Positions 1-7,381 of a DNA stretch of 16,908 nt are shown in pieces. The notes beneath the pieces were generated by a model. That model ran no database searches. It was not told the origin of the DNA and saw nothing but the letters and a program-made list of their open reading frames with translations. The DNA comes from Thermoplasmata archaeon. GTDB taxonomy: Archaea; Thermoplasmatota; Thermoplasmata; Thermoplasmatales; GCA-001856825. Position 1 is the stretch's first letter; each line of letters opens with the position of its first letter. The position numbers and the translations under genes are program-made. The DNA is taken from the NCBI GenBank assembly GCA_021792355.1, contig JAJYUV010000019.1:1-16908 (forward strand). Direction: 5' to 3'.

Positions 1-114
1 GAACCGCATTTCCCATGCCCTCGCGGAACACAGTACGCGTGCGGAACGCGGACGGGCTTAACCTTCGGGTTCGGAATGAGACCGGGTGTTTCCCCGTCGC
101 TATGGCCGTCAACC
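1..114 (-). rRNA. rrf: 5S ribosomal RNA, 3' end cut off by window edge
   Basis: Read on the minus strand, this stretch has the conserved layout of archaeal 5S rRNA. The 5' stem strand (GTTGACGGCC) is followed by the loop region ATAGCGACGGGGAAACACC, then CATTCCGAACCCGAAGGTTAAGC (positions about 58-79), which carries the universal CCGAAC and GUUAAGC elements, and then the helix with TGTTCCGCGAGGGCATGGGAA. The 3' strand that would close the terminal stem lies beyond position 1, so the gene is partial. The 5' end is estimated at 111-115 from the stem sequence. A protein gene, not 23S rRNA, lies directly upstream, so this 5S is unlinked, as in Thermoplasma. The plus-strand open frame over this region is a shadow. 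Confidence 0.93.
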
Positions 115-130
115 GACAAGAAATAGAGAC

Positions 131-143
131 GGACTATTTTAGC
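131..143 (-). promoter_or_regulatory. Probable TATA box for the 5S rRNA gene
   Basis: On the minus strand this reads GCTAAAATAGTCC. Its AT-rich core is centred about 25-27 bases upstream of the estimated 5S 5' end, the normal archaeal TATA distance. It lies in the 50-base gap between the end of the FAH-family gene and the 5S gene, so the rRNA seems to have its own promoter. Confidence 0.4.
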
Positions 144-165
144 CTTTCTTTACCAGTTGGACAGC

Positions 166-1014
166 TCACGCAAAGCTATTCTTCAGCGTCCCCAATCCCT
201 CGATGCTCACTTCCACAGTGTCTCCGTGCTTAAGCCAGTGTGTTTCCTTATCCTTCATGCCCATAACCACACCTTCCGGTGTTCCTGTGGAGATGATGTC
301 GCCTGGTTTTAATGTCAGGTATCTGGATATGTAGGAGACCAACTTGCCAATGGAGAATATCATATTCTTGGTGTTCGAATCCTGTCTTGTCTCTCCATTA
401 ACCTTGGTCTTGATCCAGAGATTCTGAGGATCGTCAATCTCGTCCTTTGTTACGACTGCGGGTCCATCAGGATAGAAACCATCTAGGGTCTTTCCAAGGA
501 GATACTGAGAGGTTCTATACTGCAGCTCCCTCGCGGAGATGTCGTTTCCAATGAAATAACCGAAAATGTATTTCTCAAAGTCGTCACCAACTTCACTCGC
601 AGTTTTACCCATGATCACCCCGAGCTCGCCCTCATAATCGATTTTGAGATTGCCCTTTGGAATCTTTATTGTGTCCAGATGCCCAGCAAGAGAGTTTGAA
701 TATTTGCTAAACAACACTGGAAACTCCGGAACCTTCTTCTCAGTTTCCTCCACGTGAGATTTATAGTTCAGTCCTATACATAAGATCTTTTCAGGGTTAC
801 CGACCGCTGGAGCGAATTTCAATCTCTTGGCTGAAATATAGGAATAATTTCCCTTCTTCATTTCCTTGTTGATTTCCGGTATCTTATCAAAAACACGATC
901 AAGGTCTAAGTTGTCGCTCTTTTCCTTCAGGAGTTCTGCAACTGAAATATAGTTTCCCTCACTTTCAACAGTCAGAACAATTTTCCCATCAATTAGCAAT
1001 CTGGAGAACCTCAT
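166..1014 (-). CDS. Fumarylacetoacetate hydrolase (FAH) family protein
   Basis: This is a 282-residue cytosolic metal-dependent enzyme of the FAH fold. The family includes acylpyruvate hydrolases, oxaloacetate tautomerases, the HpcE isomerase/decarboxylase and archaeal sugar-acid dehydratases; the substrate cannot be read from sequence. The catalytic domain begins around residue 75 with IGLNYKSHVEE (His87). The metal ligands are visible as YEGELG (Glu128, Glu130) and GNDIS (Asp158). A Lys in GKTLDG (about 175) and the C-terminal GDIISTGTPEGV signature follow. The first 70 residues are the usual variable N-terminal cap. I chose the ATG at 1014; a TTG nine bases upstream (1023) is also possible. 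A TATA-like CTAATATC at 1040-1049 fits a leaderless mRNA starting at the ATG. The 5S gene follows after about 50 bases. Confidence 0.9.
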   Translation of the reverse strand: MRFSRLLIDGKIVLTVESEGNYISVAELLKEKSDNLDLDRVFDKIPEINKEMKKGNYSYISAKRLKFAPAVGNPEKILCIGLNYKSHVEETEKKVPEFPVLFSKYSNSLAGHLDTIKIPKGNLKIDYEGELGVIMGKTASEVGDDFEKYIFGYFIGNDISARELQYRTSQYLLGKTLDGFYPDGPAVVTKDEIDDPQNLWIKTKVNGETRQDSNTKNMIFSIGKLVSYISRYLTLKPGDIISTGTPEGVVMGMKDKETHWLKHGDTVEVSIEGLGTLKNSFA

Positions 1015-1023
1015 AATTTTCAA

Positions 1024-1402
1024 AATCCAAATGCATTTCAGATATTAGAGTCTGAGTCAGGTAGATCCCTAGAGTAAAAGTTCCAGTCTTTGCAACTCTT
1101 TTTTATTCACACTGAAATAATGCATGCTTAGGTCAGTACCGTTGTTCCCACGATTAGTTCAACCGTAGTTGAGCAGACATAAGAGAGAGCCGAGGAGAAC
1201 ATGTACAATGAGCAAATCAAAGGGCTGCTTGTGAACGGTCCAGCACTCCTAAAGAACTGAGTGTTCCAATCTTGATCCCGTCATCTTGTCTGCGGCTACC
1301 TCTGTAGCTACGGTTTTTCAAAAGCTTCTATTGCTTCTATTCCTACTTCAAATAGAATGAGCAGATGGAAATGAATTGTAGTAGAGGGAGGAGAAACAGG
1401 GA
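1024..1402. other. Intergenic stretch without a convincing gene
   Basis: No intact gene is seen. Immediately upstream of the FAH gene is a weak TATA-like box (about 1040-1049, minus strand). On the minus strand between about 1240 and 1128 a short hydrophobic frame of some 33 codons ends in TAA. It could be a drifted C-terminal piece of the MFS transporter whose N-terminal remnant lies at 1403-1696, but it has no diagnostic motif. Confidence 0.4.
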
Positions 1403-1696
1403 CTATGAACTTGATGAAACTGCCTTTTTTGGAAGTATATTTCCAGCAATTTCCAACCTATCGTCTTTTGAGTACAGTAGTCCGGAAACAATATAGCTAG
1501 AAAGAAATAGGTAAAAGGAAAGCAGAGAAATCATAGGGTTTCTCTCGATTCTTATCTTCTTTTTCCCATACCTATCACCAAATCTCCCTCCAAGATATAA
1601 GGACATGCAACCAAGGCCATAATTCAGAACCCCGATGAAGCCGAAGTATCAAACGGAAAGGTCAGAGTTATGGATTAGGGAGAATCCAACGCAAAA
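1403..1696 (-). pseudogene. Remnant of an MFS transporter (N-terminal helices)
   Basis: The minus-strand frame carries the MFS loop 2-3 signature (motif A) as GGRFGDRYGKKK, preceded by a hydrophobic helix (YFGFIGVLNYGLG) and followed by another (ISLLSFYLFLSSYIVSGLL), so the order TM2, motif A, TM3 is preserved. An in-frame TGA at 1649-1651 sits just before the first helix. The frame is also open upstream of it, with plausible sequence, to about 1696. The downstream part stops at 1403, after about 67 codons, where an intact permease of this superfamily would have some 400 residues. There is no good start codon in front of the TGA. I read it as a decayed major-facilitator gene. TGA serves as a normal stop in neighbouring genes, so readthrough is unlikely. 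Confidence 0.6.
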
Positions 1697-1697
1697 T

Positions 1698-1722
1698 AAC
1701 AATAAATAAAAAAAAGAAAAGG
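1698..1722 (-). terminator. Oligo-T terminator after the APC permease gene
   Basis: About 12-35 bases after the permease stop codon the minus strand becomes a run of thymidines (CTTTTCTTTTTTTTATTTATT), the typical archaeal intrinsic termination signal without a hairpin. Confidence 0.5.
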
Positions 1723-1733
1723 GGAGAGACTAA

Positions 1734-3347
1734 TCACTCTCCTCCAGACGCATCATCCTTCAAGTATTTCTCTAGGGATTCCGTCTTCCACCCACTGTAT
1801 TGGCTCCAGACGTACAGTAGTACTCCCGTAACCCCGATCATCAGGAAATCCCATCCGAAAGGAACCAGGTTTATTCCTCCATATTGAGAAGGACCGATAT
1901 ACGATTCTATTGGTATTATTATCAATCCAGCAAGAAGCCACAGGCCAGATGTTATGTGTTTCGTGCTATAATGATTCTTCGCATGGAAGTAGAAGTACAT
2001 TACCAGTCCCACTAATATGACTACAGAAACCTCAAGACTCAGCGGGAAAGTTGACCAGTAGATTATGAAGAATGAGACAATGAATCCGATAGGAGCAAAT
2101 ATCTTAGCCCCAGGCAACCTGAATAATCTCTCTCGATCAGGAACCGTCTTCCTGAACACGTTTATTGAAGCGGGGCCGATTACGTATGCAACGACCAGAG
2201 TGGATGTCAGGATACCCACGAGAAGATGCCAAGAGGGGAAACGGTAGAGAAATACAAAACCAAGGACAGTTCCGAGAATGAGTGAATTTAGGGGGATATG
2301 TGTCTTTGGGTTCAGTTTCGCGAAAATTTTTGGAGCATATCCGAACTCAGCCATTGACTGGAATATCCTTGCAGGATATGCCGCATATGAAACCCCTGCT
2401 CCAAAAGGAGATACTATTGCATCAATTAGTAATATCACTACCAACCAGCCAAGTCCGATAGCGGCTGCTTCTTGTGCGAATGGACCGGCAATATAACCTC
2501 CGGCTCCTAGAGCTCCCCAGTTTCCCGGAGTGACTCCCTGTGAGGCCCAGTTTATTCCGCTGATGAATGAAGTTTGGAGGAGCAAGTAAAGTGCGATAAC
2601 TGCAATAATTGCAATAATTACTGATTTCCATATGTAGTCCTTCTTCTTTGCCTCACCCGCCATATTAACCGCTGCTCTGAAGCCTTCGAACGAGAAGATA
2701 ATTCCTCCGAGGACGAGTGCATAAAAAACCCCGCTTGGGCCAGAGCTTGTGAACAGGCCAAATGCCACAAAGTTTGTTGGCTTGTAAGTCAGAGTGAAAA
2801 TTGTAATGCCGGCAAGGATCGGAACTGCCCACTTCCAGATCATGACCGCACTGGTCACGTTTCCAAATATCTTGACCTTCTGCATATTGATGACGAACAT
2901 CACGATCATAGCGATGGCTGCGACCAGGTAGCCCATCGGTTCCAGATCTCCAGTGCTCGCATTTATCATGCTTGGCAAATAGAAGGATGCGTAGGTTACC
3001 AATGCGATAGCCTCTATGGTTGGGGTCATGATATCCGAAAGCCATGCCGACCACCCAGCCAGGAAAGCGGTCATTTTGCCGAAAGACATTTCGGACAGCG
3101 GTGTTGACCCACCTGCGAGTGGAAACAGTGGAGAAACTTCCATGAAGTTTACGGCGATGAAGATGACGAAGATTCCTCCAAGGACCCAGGAAAGAATTGC
3201 ACCCATTGATCCAGCGTACGACACGGCGTACAGAGAAGCAAAGAGCCAACCTGACCCAATCATTCCCATGGCATTCAACATTACAAGGTTGAAAAGAGAC
3301 AAGTCTCGCTTGTATGTTGTTTTGCCTGATGCGCTTATCGAGCTCAT
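1734..3347 (-). CDS. APC-superfamily amino-acid permease
   Basis: A 537-residue integral membrane protein that should import an amino acid or related amine, probably with protons. The N-terminus has the APC helix-1 signature MIGSGWLFA (around residues 30-38), where the unwound Gly-rich stretch binds the substrate amino and carboxyl groups. Helix 6 contains FSFEGFRAAVNMAGEAKKKDYIWK (roughly 218-241), the conserved F-x-G-F...GE.K segment. Twelve or more hydrophobic segments follow in the usual APC order, with two extra near the C-terminus. Length is normal for the archaeal members. The ATG at 3347 is preceded by a TATA box at 3368-3377, about 25 bases away, with no Shine-Dalgarno sequence, indicating a leaderless mRNA. 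Substrate unknown. The large minus-strand and plus-strand frames overlapping it are shadows. Confidence 0.92.
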   Translation of the reverse strand: MSSISASGKTTYKRDLSLFNLVMLNAMGMIGSGWLFASLYAVSYAGSMGAILSWVLGGIFVIFIAVNFMEVSPLFPLAGGSTPLSEMSFGKMTAFLAGWSAWLSDIMTPTIEAIALVTYASFYLPSMINASTGDLEPMGYLVAAIAMIVMFVINMQKVKIFGNVTSAVMIWKWAVPILAGITIFTLTYKPTNFVAFGLFTSSGPSGVFYALVLGGIIFSFEGFRAAVNMAGEAKKKDYIWKSVIIAIIAVIALYLLLQTSFISGINWASQGVTPGNWGALGAGGYIAGPFAQEAAAIGLGWLVVILLIDAIVSPFGAGVSYAAYPARIFQSMAEFGYAPKIFAKLNPKTHIPLNSLILGTVLGFVFLYRFPSWHLLVGILTSTLVVAYVIGPASINVFRKTVPDRERLFRLPGAKIFAPIGFIVSFFIIYWSTFPLSLEVSVVILVGLVMYFYFHAKNHYSTKHITSGLWLLAGLIIIPIESYIGPSQYGGINLVPFGWDFLMIGVTGVLLYVWSQYSGWKTESLEKYLKDDASGGE

Positions 3348-3367
3348 GGCAAATCAATAAGATGTAT

Positions 3368-3377
3368 CATATATATT
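3368..3377 (-). promoter_or_regulatory. TATA box of the APC permease gene
   Basis: The minus strand reads AATATATATG, centred about 25 bases upstream of the ATG at 3347. Transcription would start at or next to the start codon. Confidence 0.6.
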
Positions 3378-3498
3378 CATTTCCATCTATTCATAGGCAT
3401 AAAAATTATTAGGTGGGTTTGAAGAAAATGATAGGGAGCGTGAAGATCACGAAATGGGTATTCCATCGATCATTTGAAGAATTTCGCCTCTGCGCCGT

Positions 3499-4998
3499 TC
3501 ATTCCCTAACTTCGGAGGGATTGGCAATCATATCTGGTATCTCTTTATCATTTATCTCGTAGCTCGTTGTTGAGTATGGGCCTCCTTCGTAATTGGTCAG
3601 CCTTTGGGGCACTCTCTGGATCTTTCCGTGTTCTTTCAGGTACAGGAGGATTCCCATGCTAGCTCTGCCAGAATCTGCGACTCCGCTGATAATGTCCTTT
3701 CTTTTGTTGGTAATGTCTCCACCAGCAAATATTCCAGGGTAACTGGTCATATTGTATTGGTTTACTAGCAAGTCTCCAGATGGCGTTGTTGTCAGCTTTT
3801 CCATAATCTCCGGAGGAATAAACGATAAGTCTTCTCTCTGACCCGTGGCCTCGATAATAGTATCGGCTTCAAGGAAGTATTCCTTGTCTTTTATCGGAAC
3901 AGGCTGTCTTCTCCCCTTACCGGTATCTACCATCTGGTTTCTCCAGTATTTCAGTCCGTTGATCTTACCGTCCTTCCCCGTATATTCGAAGGGGCTGGTC
4001 TCCCAGTCGAACGTTACCCTCTCTTCCTCTGCCTCATCAAGTTCCTCGTCGGCATTGCTCGAAGGATACCCCGGTCGATCTATCGCAGATCTCCTGTAGA
4101 GCATCGTGACCTTTTTCGCTCCCAGTCTAAGAGAGATTCTAGCCGCATCATATGCAGTAAAACCTCCCCCGATAATGGCCACCCTCTCGCCCACATCTAT
4201 CTTCTCGCCATTGTTGATCTTGTTCAGGAATTCGAGCGCATGATATACTCCGTGAAGTTCTTCTCCTTTTATCTTGATCCTGGTAGGCTTCCAGTTTCCT
4301 ATCGCTATGTACACTGCAGAATAGTCCTTCATGAGACTTTCAAACGTGACATCTTTTCCTATACGGGTATTATAAAAAATCCTAGAACCGTATGAGAGGA
4401 CGTGTTCCGCTTCCTTTTTGATAGATTCTCTAGGCAGCCTGAATGGAGGAATTCCGTGAACCATTACGCCTCCGGCTTTGTCTGTCGCTTCAAAGATGTC
4501 CACTTTGATCCCATTTATTGATAGATAGAACGCAGCGGTGAGCCCTGCAGGTCCTGCTCCAACAACAGCTACCTTCGGATGTCCCCCTAGATCCTGAATC
4601 TTGACTTTCAAAACCTCTTTGTAATCCGGGATTTCCTCTGATATGAATCTCTTTATGTGACGGGTGGCGAGAGATCCCTTGTTGTCCTCGAGGATGCACG
4701 AATCTTCACAAGGATGAGGACACACATTTCCACAAACTTCGACAAATGGAAGTTTCTCAAAGTTTATCCTAAGTCCATCTTCTATGTTTCCATTCGCCAT
4801 TGCAATCTGGTACCCAGGTACGTCGATCCTCGCAGGGCAACCCTGTATGCACAAGCCGCAGCCAAGACACCTTGAACTTTCTGCGACTACTTCATCAAGA
4901 GTGTACGGCATCAGGGTCTGCATGTCGAGGGATCTCACTCTCTCTTCAGCGTTGTAGTGCTTTATCGGGACCCTCTTATAGTCAACGTAGTTCGACAA
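3499..4998 (-). CDS. GltD-like NAD(P)H-dependent FAD/Fe-S oxidoreductase
   Basis: A 499-residue flavoprotein homologous to the small subunit of glutamate synthase and to NfnB/SudA-type proteins. It transfers electrons between NAD(P)H and a partner through FAD and Fe-S clusters. Two cysteine sets are present: C44, C47, C50, C54 and C89, C93, C97, C101. The FAD Rossmann motif GAGPAGL is at 147-153, the second nucleotide-binding motif GGGFTAYDAA is near 275, and ATGQRE and GGDITNK near the C-terminus are the family's closing FAD contacts. The N-terminal ligand set matches the family. No large glutamate synthase subunit is nearby, so the partner is unknown and a role in glutamate synthesis is not shown. 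The start is TTG at 4998, the only sensible choice before the cysteines. A TATA box at 5027-5036 implies a leader of only about 8 bases. Confidence 0.9.
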   Translation of the reverse strand: MSNYVDYKRVPIKHYNAEERVRSLDMQTLMPYTLDEVVAESSRCLGCGLCIQGCPARIDVPGYQIAMANGNIEDGLRINFEKLPFVEVCGNVCPHPCEDSCILEDNKGSLATRHIKRFISEEIPDYKEVLKVKIQDLGGHPKVAVVGAGPAGLTAAFYLSINGIKVDIFEATDKAGGVMVHGIPPFRLPRESIKKEAEHVLSYGSRIFYNTRIGKDVTFESLMKDYSAVYIAIGNWKPTRIKIKGEELHGVYHALEFLNKINNGEKIDVGERVAIIGGGFTAYDAARISLRLGAKKVTMLYRRSAIDRPGYPSSNADEELDEAEEERVTFDWETSPFEYTGKDGKINGLKYWRNQMVDTGKGRRQPVPIKDKEYFLEADTIIEATGQREDLSFIPPEIMEKLTTTPSGDLLVNQYNMTSYPGIFAGGDITNKRKDIISGVADSGRASMGILLYLKEHGKIQRVPQRLTNYEGGPYSTTSYEINDKEIPDMIANPSEVRE

Positions 4999-5026
4999 CT
5001 TCTACCTTTACTAAAAATTAAAGACT

Positions 5027-5036
5027 CTTTATAAGA
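5027..5036 (-). promoter_or_regulatory. TATA box of the GltD-like gene
   Basis: The minus strand reads TCTTATAAAG, centred about 33 bases before the TTG start, so the mRNA has a very short leader. The promoter is divergent from that of the ferritin-like gene at 5159, within a 160-base intergenic region. Confidence 0.55.
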
Positions 5037-5069
5037 TTTATCTCGCAACGGCGGCTATTATTGTAACTT

Positions 5070-5093
5070 ATCTCCACGAAAGGAGGTGGTGAT
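5070..5093. promoter_or_regulatory. Inverted repeat between divergent promoters
   Basis: ATCTCCAC (5070-5077) and GTGGTGAT (5086-5093) form an inverted repeat, 7 of 8 bases matching, with an 8-base spacer. It sits between the minus-strand TATA of the GltD-like gene and the plus-strand TATA of the ferritin-like gene, where one regulator could act on both. The GGAGGTGGTGAT inside looks like a Shine-Dalgarno sequence, but no credible gene starts after it. Confidence 0.35.
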
Positions 5094-5122
5094 AGGGAAA
5101 ACCATTACTTTTTAGACTTGGT

Positions 5123-5136
5123 TAAAATTAAAATAC
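5123..5136 (+). promoter_or_regulatory. TATA region of the ferritin-like gene
   Basis: TAAAATTAAAATAC is centred about 29 bases upstream of the ATG at 5159. No ribosome binding site precedes the ATG, so a leaderless mRNA is expected. Confidence 0.5.
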
Positions 5137-5158
5137 TTAATTATCAATAGTTTGACCG

Positions 5159-5656
5159 ATGGAGAAGAAGAAAAAGGTAGGGGAAGCTATATCCAACAAG
5201 AATTCAGATAGCCTACGGCGGGAATTGTTGGCAAAGACTAAGCACCTCTATTGTGGGATGCAAGACAACTTCGAAATTCTTTCCAAGAGCGCCAAACGAC
5301 AAAATGTCAGGGCAATACTAGAGGATTTTGCAAAGGAAGCAGAAAGGGACTGCAGAGAACTGAACTCTTTAGATACTGAAAGGGTCGCTATTAACGTAGA
5401 AGTGGCCGACAGACACTATGGGATGTTTGATCATCTATTGTCAGTAGAGGACTCTTCATTATCTGATGAAGAAAAAGTCATTATAGAGGCGCTTAAGGTT
5501 TCCGACAATCTTAGAAACGTGTTTTCAATAATGTCAAAGGAGTATGATGATGCCGGAATCAAGAATTTCTTTGACAAGCTATCAAAACACGAAATGTATA
5601 GAGAAAATGAGCTTGAGCAACTGTACGAGGAAGTGGTTGTCAAAGGAGAATGGTAA
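5159..5656 (+). CDS. Ferritin-like (rubrerythrin-related) helical protein, ligands degenerate
   Basis: A 165-residue, highly charged, almost wholly helical soluble protein. It has two halves of similar pattern, each a helix pair like those of rubrerythrin/ferritin-like proteins. The second is the clearer: IIEALKVSDNLRNVFSIMSK, then KNFFDKLSKHEMYRENELEQLYEE, matching the family pattern of ALx...FYxxLA followed by FFxxLxxEExxHxxxLExLYEE. The metal-binding ExxH is altered (ExxR here, and ERDC in the first half) and the partner Glu in the first helix of the second pair is not evident. A normal di-iron site therefore seems lost. It may be a structural or regulatory relative, or bind metal differently. 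It is divergently transcribed from the GltD-like flavoprotein. Family assignment is by pattern only and moderate. Confidence 0.6.
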   Translation: MEKKKKVGEAISNKNSDSLRRELLAKTKHLYCGMQDNFEILSKSAKRQNVRAILEDFAKEAERDCRELNSLDTERVAINVEVADRHYGMFDHLLSVEDSSLSDEEKVIIEALKVSDNLRNVFSIMSKEYDDAGIKNFFDKLSKHEMYRENELEQLYEEVVVKGEW

Positions 5657-5745
5657 ATACCGAGGAATAGTTCTCCGAAACTTCAAAGATCTAATTCAAA
5701 CCCAGAGTATCAATTAGCCACGTTCGTCAGATAAAACTGAAATAG

Positions 5746-7350
5746 TCATTTCAGCAATTTTCTTAATTCCTTTTTGTCAGATTTTCCAGTACTAGTTTTC
5801 GGCATTGTTTCGATGAATATTATCTCGTCTGGAATCCACCACTTCTGTATTCTCCCCACTTCAACGAATTTGTTTAGATGTCCGTAGACGTCCTCTTCTC
5901 TTATCGTTTCATTCTTGACTATGAATGCCACGGGTCTCTCACCCCACTTTTCATGTGGTTTACCGACTACTGCTACTTCCCCTACTCCCTTCATTTCGCT
6001 TAGTGCATTTTCTAGCAGAAGGGAAGGGATGAACTCTCCTCCACTCTTTACAGCGTCCTTTTCTCTGTCAACTATGGAAATGTATCCATTTGGATGCATT
6101 ACAGCAAGGTCTCCAGTATGAAGCCATCCGCCTTTCCACAGTTCTTCTGTTTTCTGAGGGTCTTTATAATATCCGTTTGTCAGCCAAGGAGTCCTTACGA
6201 CGATTTCTCCGATGGTCTTTGAGTCTGCTGGTACCTGATCCATATTCTGGTCTACCACCCTTAAAGTTACCATCGGAACCGGGATTCCAGTTGAAATGGA
6301 GAAATTAAATTTGGTATCCTCATCCGCTTTGCTCACTGAGTCGTTGTACATGGCTATCGTTAGCAGTGGGGCTGTTTCAGATAGGCCGTACGCGCCTATA
6401 GTGGTTATTCCAAGAGATTTCGCCTTAAGGGCAAGTCCCTTTGGTAGGGCTGCGCCACCAATCACTATTCTCCACCCTTCTAGATACTCTCTGTACTCTT
6501 CCAAGTTTGGAGCCGATAATACCATATAAAGGATTGAAGGGACCATAGCCGAGAATTTTGCCTTTTCCTTTTTTAGTAAATCTAGTATTACTCCAACCTC
6601 ATATTTCCCTGGGAGAATATATTTATTGCCGTTCAAAAGTCCCATGTATGGTATCCCCCAGGAATGGACATGGAACATTGGAACAAGAATCATGAAATTA
6701 TCAGATCTTCCAACATTTATGGGTGCAAACTGAACTCCGTTAGCCAGTGCAAGAGTGTGCATAAACAGGTTCCTGTGAGTGAAGGTTACGCCCTTCGGAA
6801 AGCCAGTAGTCCCGGATGTGTAAAAAATGGTCGCGGTCGTATTTTCCTCAAGATCAGGGAAATCGTATTTCTCATTCTTCACGATGTCTTCATAATGATA
6901 ATTGGGCGATAGAGCCGTAGAAACGGTTCCGTTGTCATCGTTGTAGACTATCCAACCTTTGATAAAGTCAAACAACTGTCTATTCTTCTCCAGAATCGGT
7001 ACGAATTCATCTCGCACGATGACGTATTTATCTTCCGCGTGGTTCATTGAGTAATAAATCAGCTCCGGCGGATATCTTATATTTACGGTGTGGAGGATCG
7101 CACCCATCATAGGGACCGCGTAATATGCCTCGAGATATCTATCCGTATCCCAGTCTATTACTGCTACTGTATCTCCTTCTTTCACACCGATACCTTGAAG
7201 ACCGGTAGCTAGACCATTAACCCTCTGGAAGAATTTGGCATAAGTCATTCGCCTCTTGTTTCTGTAGACAATCTCGGTATCAGAAAAATTTTTTGCAGTA
7301 TTGACGAAAAGATTTCTCAAATTAAGATTAAAACCATTTTTTTCAGTCAT
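5746..7350 (-). CDS. AMP-forming acyl-CoA synthetase (fatty-acid/medium-chain type)
   Basis: A 534-residue enzyme of the ANL superfamily that activates a carboxylic acid with ATP to an acyl adenylate and then forms the CoA thioester. Motifs in order: the P-loop YTSGTTGFPKGVTFTHRN (177-194), VPMFHVHSWG (223-232), the acyl/adenylate motif IGAYGLSETAP (318-328), GGWLHTGDLA (407-416), the hinge DREKD (428-432) and the C-terminal PKTSTGKSDKKELRK (517-531) with the catalytic Lys523. Length and motifs resemble medium/long-chain acyl-CoA synthetases; the acid is not predictable. The frame is open 21 codons further upstream, but I place the start at the ATG at 7350, because a TATA box GATATATG (7374-7381) lies 28 bases before it and homology begins there. 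It is a single gene with no operon partner. Confidence 0.92.
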   Translation of the reverse strand: MTEKNGFNLNLRNLFVNTAKNFSDTEIVYRNKRRMTYAKFFQRVNGLATGLQGIGVKEGDTVAVIDWDTDRYLEAYYAVPMMGAILHTVNIRYPPELIYYSMNHAEDKYVIVRDEFVPILEKNRQLFDFIKGWIVYNDDNGTVSTALSPNYHYEDIVKNEKYDFPDLEENTTATIFYTSGTTGFPKGVTFTHRNLFMHTLALANGVQFAPINVGRSDNFMILVPMFHVHSWGIPYMGLLNGNKYILPGKYEVGVILDLLKKEKAKFSAMVPSILYMVLSAPNLEEYREYLEGWRIVIGGAALPKGLALKAKSLGITTIGAYGLSETAPLLTIAMYNDSVSKADEDTKFNFSISTGIPVPMVTLRVVDQNMDQVPADSKTIGEIVVRTPWLTNGYYKDPQKTEELWKGGWLHTGDLAVMHPNGYISIVDREKDAVKSGGEFIPSLLLENALSEMKGVGEVAVVGKPHEKWGERPVAFIVKNETIREEDVYGHLNKFVEVGRIQKWWIPDEIIFIETMPKTSTGKSDKKELRKLLK

Positions 7351-7373
7351 ACAGTAATGATTATGAAAATAAG

Positions 7374-7381
7374 CATATATC
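7374..7381 (-). promoter_or_regulatory. TATA box of the acyl-CoA synthetase gene
   Basis: GATATATG on the minus strand, about 28 bases before the ATG at 7350. This decides the start in favour of 7350 over the upstream ATG at 7413, which would lie upstream of the promoter. Confidence 0.55.

Noticed and set aside
15..233. Plus-strand 72-codon frame at the left edge
   Set aside because: It runs antisense over the 5S rRNA gene and the end of the FAH gene and has no protein-like features.
373..382. GTTCGAATCC, like a tRNA T-loop
   Set aside because: It lies inside the FAH-family coding sequence and no cloverleaf can be built around it.
2665..3357. 230-codon minus-strand frame
   Set aside because: It is a second frame over the APC permease gene; the protein is rich in Arg, Cys, His and Trp and looks like nothing real.
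5078..5093. Strong Shine-Dalgarno-like GGAGGTGGTGAT
   Set aside because: Only an eight-codon frame follows, and the next real gene starts about 70 bases later with its own TATA box. It is better read as part of the inverted repeat.
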